64,000 nt of DNA from Paenibacillus prosopidis. GTDB taxonomy: Bacteria; Bacillota; Bacilli; Paenibacillales; Paenibacillaceae. The stretch is from contig NZ_QPJD01000001.1 in the NCBI RefSeq assembly GCF_003337375.1, positions 372,001 to 436,000 of the forward strand, read 5' to 3'. The stretch's first letter is position 1, and each line of letters starts with the position of its first letter. The translations under genes were made by a program, and so were the position numbers. Positions 63,363-64,000 of the stretch are shown here, piece after piece. The notes beneath the pieces were generated by a model. That model saw only the letters and a program-made list of their open reading frames with translations, was not told where the DNA came from and did not search any database.

Positions 63363-64000
63363 TTATTTCATCGTTTCAGTCATCTGCTTCTTTCCGTTAG
63401 GAAGCTTCTTGATCTCGAACGCGTCGAACGGTTTGCCTGTTGCCGTACGTGCATCGTATCGGAGAACATCTCCATCGACATGAATAAGCTGGTACAGCTG
63501 GGTATTTGCGACTGCTTTGTCCACCTGCGCACCGTTCTTATCCCAGACTGCTGAGGAGGATTCATACATTTTCGGACCGGAAACCGAGTTCACGAATACC
63601 GTGGTGCTGTCGTTATCTACTACCTTCTGCCCGGAGTTTTGGTTCACAACTTGGCCGCGCGCATACGTGTGATCATGTCCTTGGAGCACCAAATCAACAT
63701 TATATTTCTGAACGATTGGAAGCAGCTTGTTCCGCACTTCCGCGTTGTCGCGACCCTCTGCGCTGGAGAAGATCGGGTGGTGGAACATGAGAACCGTCCA
63801 TTTATTCGGATTGTTCGCCAACGTTTGATCGAGCCACGTTACTTGCTTGTCAAGGTTTTCGCCCCGAAGGTTCGTGTCGAGCGAGACAATGCGCATACCT
63901 TGGTAGTCAGTGTAATATACATTCTCCTTGAATAAGGCTTCATCCGGGCCGTTCTGTGGGAGGGCAAACGTCGGGCGCCAGTAAGGCGTAAGGCCGGCAG
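63363..64000 (-). CDS. Metallophosphoesterase, purple-acid-phosphatase type (partial)
   Basis: The frame remains open at the right edge, so the N-terminus is outside the window; the first in-frame Met seen is not the start. Visible are YTDYQGMRIVSLDTN, WTVLMFHHPIFSS, and LVLQGHDHTYARG, the His-rich half of the dimetal centre, then a C-terminal region ending FEIKKLPNGKKQMTETMK. Probably secreted. Upstream partner of hupE on the same strand. Confidence 0.88.
   Translation of the reverse strand, partial: AGLTPYWRPTFALPQNGPDEALFKENVYYTDYQGMRIVSLDTNLRGENLDKQVTWLDQTLANNPNKWTVLMFHHPIFSSAEGRDNAEVRNKLLPIVQKYNVDLVLQGHDHTYARGQVVNQNSGQKVVDNDSTTVFVNSVSGPKMYESSSAVWDKNGAQVDKAVANTQLYQLIHVDGDVLRYDARTATGKPFDAFEIKKLPNGKKQMTETMK

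Noticed and set aside
1..64000. CRISPR array, rRNA, tRNA, prophage or replication origin
   Set aside because: No regularly spaced repeats, no rRNA or tRNA-like sequence, no phage structural genes and no DnaA-box cluster were noticed by eye; short or divergent tRNAs could still be missed without a covariance search.

Overview
The window looks like the chromosome of a Paenibacillus-type member of the Bacillota. Evidence: strong AGGAGG-type ribosome sites with frequent TTG/GTG starts, B. subtilis-type AraR boxes on an ara operon, YesM/YesN two-component proteins beside an LplA-type lipoprotein, MprF, LysM and Amidase_3 wall proteins, and DUF4386, XapX and HxlR families. No rRNA, tRNA or CRISPR array was seen.

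Layout. 0-9.5 kb: LysM protein, SH3b-amidase, nitroreductase, DMT exporter with divergent MocR regulator, a DoxX/ArsR/SRPBCC operon with paired operators, a YdeI-like protein and a ParB-fold protein. 9.5-20.3 kb: inverted-repeat cluster, Ala-rich secreted peptide, sensor kinase/NarL regulator, mprF, TetR regulator, DrrAB-type ABC exporter, and a secreted metallophosphoesterase followed by a decayed HupE gene. 20.6-31.8 kb: a nucleotidyltransferase behind an attenuator-like hairpin, a GH13 gene that has lost its catalytic core, and a cell-wall module. The module holds an extra mraY, an OmpR/kinase pair with a PepSY-like secreted protein, and a ddl-alr-M15 peptidase operon divergent from a second, VanRS-like pair. 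31.9-37.2 kb: araR and araB-araD-araA under two AraR boxes. 37.4-50.5 kb: small-molecule and electrophile-stress genes (alpha/beta hydrolase, isochorismatase-like hydrolases, XapX-amidohydrolase-CDGSH operon, quinone reductase/HxlR, MFS, Dps, ring-cleaving dioxygenase/esterase, GAPDH-like enzyme) mixed with gene debris. 51-58.4 kb: two overlapping LysR genes, then a sugar-binding lipoprotein with YesM/YesN but no permease, ending in a copied araA scrap plus the ara terminator. 58.4-64 kb: a 45-aa secreted peptide, Crp/Fnr regulator and DUF4386 protein, an SDR gene with an interrupted GMC-oxidoreductase remnant, and an intact HupE/metallophosphoesterase pair that runs off the right edge.

The strongest system is the peptidoglycan-precursor module at 22.9-31.8 kb. 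It encodes a D-Ala-D-X ligase, a soluble racemase, a cytoplasmic VanXY-like peptidase and VanRS-like regulators. Next to it lie a second MraY and another two-component system. Its architecture resembles D-Ala-D-Ser glycopeptide-resistance clusters, but the ligase omega loop looks D-Ala-type and the racemase lacks the VanT membrane domain, so its real job is open. The second theme is duplication followed by decay: HupE/phosphoesterase, araA plus terminator, isochorismatase and dioxygenase each have an intact copy and a broken one in this window.
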